The notes beneath the pieces were generated by a model. The model saw only the letters and a list, made by a program, of their open reading frames with translations, was not told the origin of the DNA and made no database searches. A stretch of DNA of 64,000 nt from Acinetobacter junii CIP 64.5 (GTDB lineage: Bacteria > Pseudomonadota > Gammaproteobacteria > Pseudomonadales > Moraxellaceae), in contig NZ_KB849655.1 in NCBI RefSeq assembly GCF_000368765.1, positions 1,590,127 through 1,654,126 of the forward strand, in the 5' to 3' direction. A program made the position numbers and the translations under genes. Of the stretch, positions 54,270 to 63,359 are shown piece after piece (within the stretch, counting starts at the first letter, position 1; each line of letters begins with the position of its first letter).

Positions 54270-56896
54270 GCTGCTTCACTCCCAAATCTTAATGCGCAGC
54301 TTGCCAATGCTTTCACTGCCTGAATTTCATCTTTTGCGATTTCTTCTTGCTCTTTGACATAGTCCAATAAATCTCGGGATGACATCGTCACAATTTCTTC
54401 ATTCCCGGTTTCATCCAGGCGTGTAAATGTCACTTCCATATCGAGATCTGCTTCCAGAATTGAAACTGCTTCCCTACCATCTGCCGTGTCAGTGAATGCA
54501 CCGTACTCCCCTTTACTAGACTTGGTTAAGTCCGGTGCACCATCAACCTTAGATTTACCTGGCTTCCAGAACTCCCGTTCTAATGCCTGGGTAGCTTTAT
54601 GCTGTACTGCAGTTAATTCAGGACTATCGGCTTTACCATTAGCAGGATGGGCGAATAGATCATTTCCATTACGTGTAGCCTTTACCGGGCTAATGGTGCC
54701 ATCCTGATTAATCTGGCGCTGGAATGTCGTATTAGAAGTACTATTGTGTAGCTCTTGAATAACTCCCCCATCCTCCATTAAACGCTCTCGTTTGAGATAG
54801 TTTTGCGATCTAGTTGGGGTCCAATTATCTACACCATCAACAATTGAGTTTTGCGGAATATTTGAACCTGATGTTCTGGTATTGATATCCAAAGTATTCG
54901 ATTCTGGATCTGGAAGAATAACGCGTTGTTGTTCTGGCTCAAGCTGGTAAAGATCAGAGTCCAATGTATCCAAATTACGGCTGGCACTATTACCAGGGCC
55001 AGATAAGTCGACCTGAGGTTCAACATACGGCGTTCGGTAAGCACCTCCTTCCGAATACTGATAATGCGCCGTGGCCTTGAGGTATTCCAGATCCTCCTTG
55101 GTCAATGGAGAAGATAGGGCTTCAAACTCTTCCTGGAGTGACTTCACACTATGCTCATCTGCACTGAGTACAAAAGGCATTGCTTCAATTTCAGCATCAG
55201 ATTGTGACTTGTAAGCAGGGGGCGCAGTTATATCAGACTCAAACTGTGGGAACTCTGATTCGCTTCCTCGGACTTCAGTAGATCTTACTGAAGCATCTGG
55301 ACTAACATCACTATAAAGACTTGCAATTTCGTTCCAGCGCTTTTCGTATTTGGCCTTTACTTGTCCTACGGTCATACCATTGAATTGATGACTTGAAGTG
55401 ATACCTTCTGCAATCTGTCTTGCAGTCTTTTTCTGATTGCCTTTACTCCAGCGTGTGGCCACATCTACAAAAAGCTCATTATCTTTGGCTTTTAAAAAGA
55501 CTGGTCCACCCCCCTCACCAAAGAAGTGCAGGTAGTAAAGCTCTAGGCCATTCGGATCTCGATTAAAGTGACTACGAAAAACCTTGGCATTGTGCTCGTA
55601 GTAGTTCAGGCCCGCTTTAATTTGATCATTACCATCAAACTTATTCTTACCTCCCATACGGGCAAAGGTGCTATCCAAAGTCTGAAATAAGCCGGTGGCC
55701 GATGAAAGCAACTCCCCATTTCTGCCCTTTGGCTGGATTGAAGTACTGAAGGTGCCACCAGTTTCCAAATGGGAAATGATTAAGGCATCTACTGGATTGA
55801 TACCCCGTTTAGAGGCTTCCTGGACAATCGTTTTTGTCCAAGGTTTTTTATCAAATACAGGATTAGTCAAAAGTTCCGCTATTACTGGCGCTTTATTTTC
55901 ATCAGTATTAATAGCACCTGGTCTTACGATAGCTTTCGGTGTACCTGTTATTGGTACCACTGGTGTACTGGTTACGACTGCTTTAGGTGTTCCGCTCACT
56001 GGTGCTTTTAAGCTGACCAGCTCATCATTCAGTGCGCTCTCCATTGCACTATCCAATGCATCAAAGTGTGAATTGGCTTCTTTAGCATTAGTTGGGCTAA
56101 ATGGATTCGTACCCTCTGCATGCTCGATGTTGGCCTGAATATGAGCCGCATCATTCATGGTATCTACATTACTATGGTCTTTGATCTGCTCTGGCCGTAA
56201 ACGCCCTTTGTTCGCCCACAAGTTGAGTAGCAAGGCCATCCCGCCGTTTGCTGCCAATGTGGACGGACTCAATGCATTTTCCTTTAATGCTTCACCGTAT
56301 TGAGCGACTTTCTTATTTTCATTGTTTTCAAGAAATGAACCTTCAAGATAATCACCAGCTACGCCAGCTCCAGTAGCCAGCGCAGTAGTAGCCACAGCAT
56401 CAGCCACTACAGATTTAGCAACACCATGGGTAGGAATAGCAAAGCCCAGAGCATCTGTAACCCCTTTAATAGCCCCACCGGTGCGAGCCGTTTTTATATC
56501 CGCCCCTTTGTTAAGTAAGTCTGATTTCTCTGCTTCAAAGGTCTGGTACCCAAATAGTCCAGAGTTTAGGGCCAAACCAGGTACACCACCTATACCTAGT
56601 GTAGTAACGGCGTTCCAGCCAATACGTGTAAAGTCTTTGGTCAGGCCATAGGTAAACTCACCTATGCCACCTAAATCATCAGGCTTAAAAATCTCGAGGT
56701 TTTGCGCTCTTAAGGCCGCTGCTTTCTTATCACCACGTACTAAGGCATCCGGTGCAGTGGCAGCCTCAATGGTACCCATGGCAACACCGGAAACAGTACC
56801 TAATACGCCGTCACTAAATCCACCGCGTTCACTTTTAGGTTTAAAGCGAGGATCGTCCTGATTTAACGTTAATTCATCATCTGCTAAAAATTCCAT
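54266..56896 (-). CDS. Large phage protein with lytic-transglycosylase-like region, probable ejection protein B
   Basis: An 876-aa protein. The middle (residues about 355-470) has an SLT-like stretch: INPVDALIISHLETGGTF with the likely catalytic Glu, SSATGLFQTLDSTF, then GLNYYEHNAKVF, as in tail- or core-associated transglycosylases that open peptidoglycan during infection. N-terminal part is Gly/Ala-rich with hydrophobic segments; C-terminal part is acidic. It overlaps the next gene by 4 bp. Confidence 0.75.
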   Translation of the reverse strand: MEFLADDELTLNQDDPRFKPKSERGGFSDGVLGTVSGVAMGTIEAATAPDALVRGDKKAAALRAQNLEIFKPDDLGGIGEFTYGLTKDFTRIGWNAVTTLGIGGVPGLALNSGLFGYQTFEAEKSDLLNKGADIKTARTGGAIKGVTDALGFAIPTHGVAKSVVADAVATTALATGAGVAGDYLEGSFLENNENKKVAQYGEALKENALSPSTLAANGGMALLLNLWANKGRLRPEQIKDHSNVDTMNDAAHIQANIEHAEGTNPFSPTNAKEANSHFDALDSAMESALNDELVSLKAPVSGTPKAVVTSTPVVPITGTPKAIVRPGAINTDENKAPVIAELLTNPVFDKKPWTKTIVQEASKRGINPVDALIISHLETGGTFSTSIQPKGRNGELLSSATGLFQTLDSTFARMGGKNKFDGNDQIKAGLNYYEHNAKVFRSHFNRDPNGLELYYLHFFGEGGGPVFLKAKDNELFVDVATRWSKGNQKKTARQIAEGITSSHQFNGMTVGQVKAKYEKRWNEIASLYSDVSPDASVRSTEVRGSESEFPQFESDITAPPAYKSQSDAEIEAMPFVLSADEHSVKSLQEEFEALSSPLTKEDLEYLKATAHYQYSEGGAYRTPYVEPQVDLSGPGNSASRNLDTLDSDLYQLEPEQQRVILPDPESNTLDINTRTSGSNIPQNSIVDGVDNWTPTRSQNYLKRERLMEDGGVIQELHNSTSNTTFQRQINQDGTISPVKATRNGNDLFAHPANGKADSPELTAVQHKATQALEREFWKPGKSKVDGAPDLTKSSKGEYGAFTDTADGREAVSILEADLDMEVTFTRLDETGNEEIVTMSSRDLLDYVKEQEEIAKDEIQAVKALASCALRFGSEAA

Positions 56897-56903
56897 CTCT
56901 ACC

Positions 56904-58886
56904 TCATCTCACTTTAAAAGTTAAGCGTGTTTGACGCTTCTTATCGGTGGCATCCATGATGTACTTGCTACCATTCTTGAAGTAATAGACGTATGGATTT
57001 TTAGGGTCTTGCTCTAAAGGCAGATCCAAGAAGAAGTCTTTATCAGATCCGCCATAGTTACGGGCATTGCGAGAGTTAAAGCTCTCCAGCTGCTCACGAA
57101 AAGCCTTTTCACCAACAGTATGAGGCCGTAACACTACTGATTTACTTCCGAAGAATCCCCCTGAGGTGAACTTGCCTCCTGTGACATTCTTGGCAGCTCT
57201 ATTGAAAAGCTCTTCATCAATGGTTTTATTTAAAATATTGCCTTTGGTATCAGTCACCTTCTCAGCTTTTTGAACCAAATAAGCATAGTTGGCTTTGATT
57301 GAATCCAGATAGATTTGAAAGTCAGGTTTACCTGGTGAAGTAATGCCGGCTAAATAGGTTTCTGTATGCTTTGTTAAGCCGGTTTCATCTACTTTGACTA
57401 ATCCCTTCTCAATCAGATCCTGACCGGTAACGATCTGACCAGCAATATCTTGCAGACCACGGTTATTCAGTGATGCAGATAAACGATATGAACCGCTTTC
57501 GCCTGCAATGCTATTAATCATGTCTCTGGATGCATTGGCATTGCCTGCACTAGATTTATAAATACTGGTTAGTAAACCTAATTTGTCACCAGGTTTAGCC
57601 TTTTCCCAGAACTGCTTTAATTCAGATTGTTGTTGGGTAGAGAATGGATTTAAGGACCCTACAGTACCGTTTAAAATATTGTTGGCATGAATAGATTTGA
57701 TATTCTTAGATAGAGCACTAATGGCTTCAGGATTGCCGCTTAGAATCGCATTGGTTGGTACTACTGTTAGATCTTGGCCAGTCTTAATCGAGTAAGCCAG
57801 AGCTGAATTATTTTTCTCATAGCCCAGCATATTTTCATGCGTTTTAGAAAGAAGATTTAACTTCCAACTCACGTCTTTAGCATTATCTTGCGCCGTATTT
57901 TGAGCCTCTGAACGCCTTTTACTGAGGTAAGCTTCGCGCTCATCCGCTCCCAGTCTCATGAACTGCTGGACCTCAACCAAGGCCCCACTATATTGAACAA
58001 ACTCAGATTCTTTTTGAGTTCCCTGCACACGTGCCAAACGAGACTTGATTACTGCCTCACTTGGAATTAATCCAGTTTCAATGTCTGCCTTCATTTCATT
58101 AACAGCATCTTTAGCATCATCATCTAACTGCTTTTGCTGCAAGGCAGCCGCACGTTTATTTTGATCCATTTGAGTGAGTGCACGACCACTCCAGTAGACA
58201 GCCTGCTCTTGGGTTAAATTGGGATGTTTTGCTATTACAGCTTCAGGAGTCGTTAGTTCAGTAAGCTTTTCATTGTCCGACTTATTTCCTAAATAGAATG
58301 CAGCTACCTCATTGCTGGAGCGATTATTTTTATATTCGTTATAAGCATCTTTAACATGGGCCAAAGGTAGGCTCTTAGATTGTCCATATGTAGCTAAACC
58401 ATTCCAAACTTCTTGCTCGGAAGCATTCGGGTTCTTTAAATAATTTTCTTTCATGTCCTTGAGCTGGACAATTGCCTGTTGCTGCTCTGACTTCTGCGCG
58501 ATCGGCAAATACTTCGATGCACTTTGATAAGAATGCTGTTCGAAGTAATTATTAAAGTTTTGCTCAAACTGCTTTGGTACGGCAGTTTTATACTGGGTCT
58601 TGATTGACTCAAGGCTTTCCTGTCTTTGCTTTACTGCATTATCGTAGGTCAGTTCTCCACTCTGCATTTTAAGCAGCAAATCATTATCAACAACGCTGAT
58701 ATCAGCACCAATCTTGGATGACTGTAATGCAAAATCAGCCTTCTCTGTTTTATCCTTTTCCTCTTTACGTGCCTCAAGCACACCATCAATAGCTTTACCA
58801 ATACTTCCGAGTCCGGTTATTGGTGTGTGCTGCTGCAATGTTGGCCGTGATACTGTTCGGCCTTGTGAACGTGGAATTAATGCCAT
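56904..58886 (-). CDS. Large coiled-coil phage protein, probable ejection protein A
   Basis: A 660-aa, Gln/Lys/Asn-rich, mostly alpha-helical protein (MALIPRSQGRTVSRPTLQQH start). Long helical segments and no catalytic motif. First of three coupled large genes (7-bp gap to the next). The set A-B-C of sizes 660, 876 and 842 aa with a transglycosylase in the second is typical of podovirus internal virion proteins. No capsid or terminase genes precede it in the window. Confidence 0.65.
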   Translation of the reverse strand: MALIPRSQGRTVSRPTLQQHTPITGLGSIGKAIDGVLEARKEEKDKTEKADFALQSSKIGADISVVDNDLLLKMQSGELTYDNAVKQRQESLESIKTQYKTAVPKQFEQNFNNYFEQHSYQSASKYLPIAQKSEQQQAIVQLKDMKENYLKNPNASEQEVWNGLATYGQSKSLPLAHVKDAYNEYKNNRSSNEVAAFYLGNKSDNEKLTELTTPEAVIAKHPNLTQEQAVYWSGRALTQMDQNKRAAALQQKQLDDDAKDAVNEMKADIETGLIPSEAVIKSRLARVQGTQKESEFVQYSGALVEVQQFMRLGADEREAYLSKRRSEAQNTAQDNAKDVSWKLNLLSKTHENMLGYEKNNSALAYSIKTGQDLTVVPTNAILSGNPEAISALSKNIKSIHANNILNGTVGSLNPFSTQQQSELKQFWEKAKPGDKLGLLTSIYKSSAGNANASRDMINSIAGESGSYRLSASLNNRGLQDIAGQIVTGQDLIEKGLVKVDETGLTKHTETYLAGITSPGKPDFQIYLDSIKANYAYLVQKAEKVTDTKGNILNKTIDEELFNRAAKNVTGGKFTSGGFFGSKSVVLRPHTVGEKAFREQLESFNSRNARNYGGSDKDFFLDLPLEQDPKNPYVYYFKNGSKYIMDATDKKRQTRLTFKVR

Positions 58887-58966
58887 TTTCTTTCTCGAAG
58901 TAATTTACTCAATACTTCAAAATTAAATGGTTATGTGTCCTCAAAAAATGGGTGTGTAAAGCAATG

Positions 58967-58995
58967 AAAAAAGGAGGCTATGAAAGCCCCCTTTT
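58967..58995 (-). terminator. Terminator after the 161-aa gene
   Basis: Minus-strand AAAAGGGGGCT/AGCCTCCTTTT stem (one mismatch), 5-nt loop, T run. Confidence 0.75.
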
Positions 58996-59009
58996 ATACT
59001 AGAATATTC

Positions 59010-59483
59010 TTAAAAAGAATGTGAAATGCTTCTAATACCGGACTTTCGGCCTACAGCGAGTGATTGTAATACTGGCTTTATAAACTGAATTTTTTTAACA
59101 ATTTGTCTGACTTCATAATCAAACGTATTCCGATTAAGTAAACGCTTAAACTCATGATTAGGATCCAGATGGTATGCCGTAATGATTAATGGATTAGGTG
59201 CGTAACTCAAACTTTTAAGAATCGCGAACAAATGCCTAAAGTAAAATGCCTTATTATTTTTATTCGCCAAATAAGTGAGCCGGTGGATCAGCTCTTCCAG
59301 GTGGGATGCTATCTTTAATAATTGAGCCTGGTATTCGCTATTAAATAATTGACTCGACTCCTTCCCATTAGTTTGTCTCTGAAACTCATCAATTAAATAT
59401 TCAATACCATTGCATAGCTGAATGGATCTCTCCATTTCATCACAATCTAATGGCTTAAAAGCTGTTGTCTTAATATTCCCCAT
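59010..59483 (-). CDS. Hypothetical phage protein, 157 aa
   Basis: A helical, soluble protein of about 157 aa starting at ATG 59481-59483 (a GTG 12 bp earlier is the alternative). Starts MGNIKTTAFKPLD; middle has ELIHRLTYLANKNNKAFYFRHLFAIL; end is basic. Not recognised. It overlaps or touches the HTH-like gene before it and ends in a terminator, so it is part of the inverted replication-module remnant. Confidence 0.6.
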   Translation of the reverse strand: MGNIKTTAFKPLDCDEMERSIQLCNGIEYLIDEFQRQTNGKESSQLFNSEYQAQLLKIASHLEELIHRLTYLANKNNKAFYFRHLFAILKSLSYAPNPLIITAYHLDPNHEFKRLLNRNTFDYEVRQIVKKIQFIKPVLQSLAVGRKSGIRSISHSF

Positions 59484-59487
59484 ATTC

Positions 59488-59790
59488 CTACACACTCCGG
59501 TAATTAATTCTTGGAATATCCTGATCTGTCTTATCAGTAAGAGTTTTCCATAGTTCTATTAATGCTTCACCATTTTCATAATTTGGCTGTCCACCTTTAG
59601 TCCACTCAATCACACTGGAAGCACCAGAGACAGGTAGCAAGAAAGCAATTTTTTCGCTACTCATCTCATGGTATTCATAAAGCTCTCGCACTATCGCAAA
59701 GTAATCAGGTGCCTGATATTGAGTCTGTGCTTTGAGAAAAATTAGCCTTTTGGATACTTCGAAATTATTAAGCTCAATATAAATCCCCAT
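59488..59790 (-). CDS. HTH-like phage protein, second copy
   Basis: A 100-aa protein sharing its core with the 135-aa protein at 45943: KIAFLLPVSGASSVIEW and PNYENGEALIELW, with different ends. In the + module the homolog follows dnaB; here it follows the O-like remnant with dnaB missing. Confidence 0.72.
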   Translation of the reverse strand: MGIYIELNNFEVSKRLIFLKAQTQYQAPDYFAIVRELYEYHEMSSEKIAFLLPVSGASSVIEWTKGGQPNYENGEALIELWKTLTDKTDQDIPRINYRSV

Positions 59791-59866
59791 AGCCCTCCCC
59801 TCTAATAAGTTTCAAATTATTAGGAGGTAATCCAAGTCCCCAAAAAATGGGTATATTTCAACAAAA

Positions 59867-59880
59867 CGCGCGCGCGCGCG
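59867..59880. repeat. (CG)7 tract
   Basis: Fourteen bases of alternating CG in strongly AT-rich DNA, next to the inverted replication remnant. Such tracts can form Z-DNA; no function shown. The gap 59791-60071 holds nothing else but AT-rich DNA. Confidence 0.8.
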
Positions 59881-60071
59881 AGGGAGACCGTAAAACACTA
59901 TATTTTTAGTCTTTTACTCCACCTGGTGATCAATGCCCCCCTTCAATCATCTTTAAGACTACGGCGTATTTAAATGGATTAAATAAGACTTTCTAAAAAT
60001 ACCCCTAAAACGTTCTTATTCGCCGTATTAGCCCCTTTAATATTTTCATGTACCTTTGTTTGTTTTTCTTA

Positions 60072-60366
60072 CTAAAGTTGCTCAGTGATGAAATAGGTGT
60101 GAAATTCCCCTATGGATTTACCCATCTTTAGATATTCCTCATTAAAAAAGAGAGGAATCGTCAAAATAGCAGTTTCGAAATACTCTAATGAACACTTGAA
60201 AGGTTGAACTTTTCTTCTCAGAGAAACTGACAGATTCTTTGGTAGATTCATTGATAGGTTCTGCATCCCAAAAACGGGTACATTCAAAATCCCAAAAACG
60301 GGATCGTTCAAAACCCCAATATTGGGAATATTACCGTTTTCGGAATGATACCAATATTGGGTAGAT
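60072..60366 (-). pseudogene. Truncated O-like initiator gene with iterons
   Basis: On the minus strand the frame from about 60366 reads SENGNIPNIGVLNDPVFG, then MQNLSMNLPKNLS, the same layout as the intact O-like gene (LNDPKNGVQNLSGNLPMNLS). The winged-helix N-terminus is absent and a stop precedes it; no ATG fits. The last about 55 residues differ from the intact gene. It ends at TAG near 60072. Seen as a broken copy, though part of it might be from a related phage. Confidence 0.75.
60267..60361 (-). repeat. Five-unit iteron array, inverted copy
   Basis: Units start at 60267, 60291, 60315, 60333 and 60350: spacings 24, 24, 18, 17, the same series as units 2-6 at 44.1 kb read backwards. Two are exact CCCAAAAACGGG; two have changed to CCCAATATTGGG or ACCAATATTGGG, more palindromic than the original; one is ACCGTTTTCGGA. 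Confidence 0.75.
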
Positions 60367-60489
60367 TAAATAGCTGATATAAAACCTAGTCACACACGGA
60401 TAATTTTTCTTTATGAGAATACCCTTCTGACTTGTATTTAATATGATCAGCCAATAATCTGGATCTTTATATTTTCGAACTAGATTACA

Positions 60490-61362
60490 ATGTCAATTCA
60501 ATCCATATCCTCAACTATTTCAAGGCTTAATAAAGAGCTATCCGATATAACTCATAGGATGAGTTTAGAGCAGACAAAAGCAAGTAGTGTCACAGCTAAG
60601 ATTATTCAACTTCAAACGTCTATTACAAAGACCACTACAGCTAGCACACTAAAAACTAAGCTTTCTGAAATCAGCAGAAAAGAACAGGAAAATGCACAGA
60701 TCCAGAAAAAACTTTCAGATCTGCAAAAAAAGAAAACTGATATCCAAAACAAGTTATTAAAAGAAAACCAGAACTTGGCTAAAGCTGAAGCATTAGAACG
60801 CAAAAAATTAGATGCTCTAGCCAAGAAGCAACAAAAAGAAGAGATCGAACATCAAAAAAAACTGAAACGTGAAATTGAAAGTATCAAAGCATCCACCCAG
60901 CATATCACTGGTGCCACGGCGTCCCCTTATCTCGATGTCACACCTGAACCTGAATATGATTTATTCATCTCCCATGCTTCAGAAGATAAAGATGACTTTG
61001 TGCGCCCTCTAGCCGAGACATTACAAGGGCTAGGTTTAAAGGTTTGGTATGATGAATTTTCTATGAGAGTTGGAGATAGTCTGCGTCGGAAAATTGATAG
61101 TGGTCTAAGGAATTCACGATATGGAACTGTAGTTCTGTCAGCAGATTTCATAAAGAAAGAATGGACCAACTATGAATTAGATGCATTAGTAGCCAGAGAA
61201 ATGAACGGTCATAAGATGATATTGCCAATTTGGCATAAGATCACCAAAACTGATGTGATGAACTATAGTCCAAATCTAGCGGATAAAATTGCCTTGAATA
61301 CTTCTTTTAGCACTATCGAAGAGATTGCTCATCAATTGGCTGATGTCGTATTAGATAAATAA
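60490..61362 (+). CDS. TIR-domain NADase, AbTir-like
   Basis: A 290-aa protein. Residues 1-135 are a coiled coil; residues about 155-288 are a TIR domain: YDLFISHASEDKDDFVRPLAE opening, WYDEF, and WTNYELDAL with the likely catalytic Glu229. It matches Acinetobacter baumannii AbTir from memory nearly throughout, including the coiled coil. AbTir cleaves NAD+ and makes a cyclic ADP-ribose isomer; related TIR proteins act in phage defence. AbTir starts at the residue matching Met24 (60559); either start is possible. No ribosome site is clear. Confidence 0.92.
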   Translation: MSIQSISSTISRLNKELSDITHRMSLEQTKASSVTAKIIQLQTSITKTTTASTLKTKLSEISRKEQENAQIQKKLSDLQKKKTDIQNKLLKENQNLAKAEALERKKLDALAKKQQKEEIEHQKKLKREIESIKASTQHITGATASPYLDVTPEPEYDLFISHASEDKDDFVRPLAETLQGLGLKVWYDEFSMRVGDSLRRKIDSGLRNSRYGTVVLSADFIKKEWTNYELDALVAREMNGHKMILPIWHKITKTDVMNYSPNLADKIALNTSFSTIEEIAHQLADVVLDK

Positions 61363-61434
61363 AACTCCAATAGCTTGATTAGATCAGGATGCTATTCAAG
61401 CTATGTGTTCGCTTTTAACGATTGAAGCAGAAAT

Positions 61435-62646
61435 TTAAGAAGCAATGAATGAGTGTGTCTTTTTATCCCGTCTCAAATGTTGGTCTTTAGAATTCTGTCT
61501 ACCCTGTTTATTCAAATAAATCTTATCTGCATTTCGACATACCAATTCAAACTCTTTCATATTCTGAGCCTTTTTAGCAGTAAACCGTACATAGTGAAGA
61601 TTTTGAGGGAAATACATTTGATTTAGTTTCTTATGGTTTGGATCCCTACTATTTAATTTTGATCTGGTCTTGGTCTGTAACTTTCCAATTTGGTGCCGGG
61701 TACCATGGAAATTACCATGTGCACTTAATCGATATGTAGCTTCTTTTAATCGATCTGCCTTACCTGTAGAGATTAAATCAATCTTCTTATCTAACTCCCT
61801 TTCAGCCGACTGCATAAAATCTTTTGATAGATACCAGGTGTAGCGGACTTTCTTCTGAGAATGACGCTGGAAAAACTCCAAGTGCTTTTTACGAACTCCA
61901 CGTAATACCCTAGTCAGTTCTTTTAATCGGTCGTTATAACCGGTATTAGCATCAAACTTAATCCCAAACTGATTTAATAAAAACTGACTTACAGAGGTTT
62001 TATTCCAGCGAGTGTGTTTATTTTCGAGAAAGGCGAAACCAAAATTTTTATTAATGCCGGCTAGACGATTTAATTCAAAATTATCGAACGGTTTAAATAT
62101 CCGGTAAGTTGAATTCTTATTACTATCAATTGTCTTGGTTCGGATTGTCTTGGTATTAAATATCACTCCAAATTGTTCCGGGTGATAATAAGTCTTAGCA
62201 AATTGAGGTTTAAGATCGCTGAACTCTATGTACTGTCCAAGTACATAATCTCCATAGCGAAGCAGCTTCTCTTTTTTGACAGTCAAAATACTGTTGAGCT
62301 TTTGCTTTTGCACCATGCTGGAATTTTTAGCGAGTATTTCTTTTAGCGTCAGCTTACTTCTTCGAGCTTCTCTATAGCCTGTGGTAAATAACCAGAACTG
62401 GAATACATCATTCCTTGCCGGATCATAATTGATGACCAAACTCCACACTGGTTCCCCATAATCTGATTTTCGCTTGCGTAAAGATTCATCCAGATTGAGA
62501 CCATACTCCAAGATCAACTTTGGAATGACGGTATGAAACTTTGAAAAGCTCACAGAATCAGAGAACCAAAACTTTGCACTGCCGTTAGAAATGCACTGCA
62601 TGAGGCTTAAAAGGCAGTCTGTTTTCGTTGTAGTGTAGTAGATCAT
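61435..62646 (-). CDS. Hypothetical basic protein, 403 aa
   Basis: A 403-aa Lys/Arg-rich, mostly alpha/beta protein with many aromatic residues, not recognised. Pieces that look ordered: SLVINYDPARNDVFQFWLFTTGY, GDYVLGQYIEF, RVLRGVRKKHLEFFQRH and YTWYLSKDFMQSAERELDKK. The charge suggests nucleic-acid binding. It is convergent with the TIR gene and alone on its strand. A replication or mobilisation role is only a guess. Confidence 0.6.
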   Translation of the reverse strand: MIYYTTTKTDCLLSLMQCISNGSAKFWFSDSVSFSKFHTVIPKLILEYGLNLDESLRKRKSDYGEPVWSLVINYDPARNDVFQFWLFTTGYREARRSKLTLKEILAKNSSMVQKQKLNSILTVKKEKLLRYGDYVLGQYIEFSDLKPQFAKTYYHPEQFGVIFNTKTIRTKTIDSNKNSTYRIFKPFDNFELNRLAGINKNFGFAFLENKHTRWNKTSVSQFLLNQFGIKFDANTGYNDRLKELTRVLRGVRKKHLEFFQRHSQKKVRYTWYLSKDFMQSAERELDKKIDLISTGKADRLKEATYRLSAHGNFHGTRHQIGKLQTKTRSKLNSRDPNHKKLNQMYFPQNLHYVRFTAKKAQNMKEFELVCRNADKIYLNKQGRQNSKDQHLRRDKKTHSFIAS

Positions 62647-62833
62647 TATTCATTCAAAAGTGTCTTTTTATGCGGAAAGCATAAAAGTTTATCTTTGATT
62701 TTGAAATGACAATTTCTCTTACTTTCTTATAAAAAGATGACTTATTAACCAGACATGGTCTTTACATAAATAAGAGTTCCTGTACATGATGAAGATCGAC
62801 CATCTTTAACTACTATACGGATAGAACCAGACC

Positions 62834-63287
62834 ATGATGGAAAGCTACAAAAATTTCTTAAAATCTTTTCATAAAGAGGATGATATTCCCTTTAATTGTC
62901 CAGAATGTAATAAGCCAACCTTAAGCTTGGATGAGACTACTTGGCTTCAAAAAGAACAAGTTTCTAGTGTTTTAGAAAGAGAGCAGAATGATTTTTATGA
63001 GGTAGAATGGGTAAAGTATACCTATACCGGCACACTTAAATGCCTAAATCCAAAGTGTGGAGAAATTGTTATAACCTCTGGATCAGGATCAGTAGTAGAA
63101 GAATATACCGATTATTGTTTAGATGAAGATGGTTATCCGGTACCATATGAAAGAGAATATAGAGATATATTTTTTCCTAAATATTTTTATCCAACTTTAA
63201 GTTTTTTTAATATCCCTAATGGAACTCCGGAAGATATTAAATCCACCATTATTGAGGCGTTTAGTTTAACGCCTAACTCGCCCAGTG
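62834..63287 (+). pseudogene. DUF4145-like gene truncated by IS copy 2
   Basis: The frame encodes a zinc-ribbon-like start (FNCPECNKPTL...CLNPKCGEI) and the DUF4145-type middle (FFPKYFYPTLSFFNIPNG; IKSTIIEAFSL), then runs into the IS at 63288, reading 12 foreign residues to a stop at 63325. The usual C-terminal helical part is missing. DUF4145 proteins are found with restriction and defence genes. Confidence 0.75.
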
Positions 63288-63359
63288 TGATCCTAGCCAA
63301 GATACTGGACAATCGGTCCCTCTAAAGATAGTTTAATTTTAATCTTTGGAGATGTAAAA

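Noticed and set aside
53994-56861. Plus-strand frames opposite the large virion genes
   Set aside because: They are shadows of long minus-strand genes with no ribosome sites or family features.
58934-59853. CCTCAAAAAATGGG (about 58939) and CCCCAAAAAATGGG (about 59838) as extra iterons
   Set aside because: The centre is longer than in the iterons, there are only two and the spacing is unlike the arrays; could be chance.
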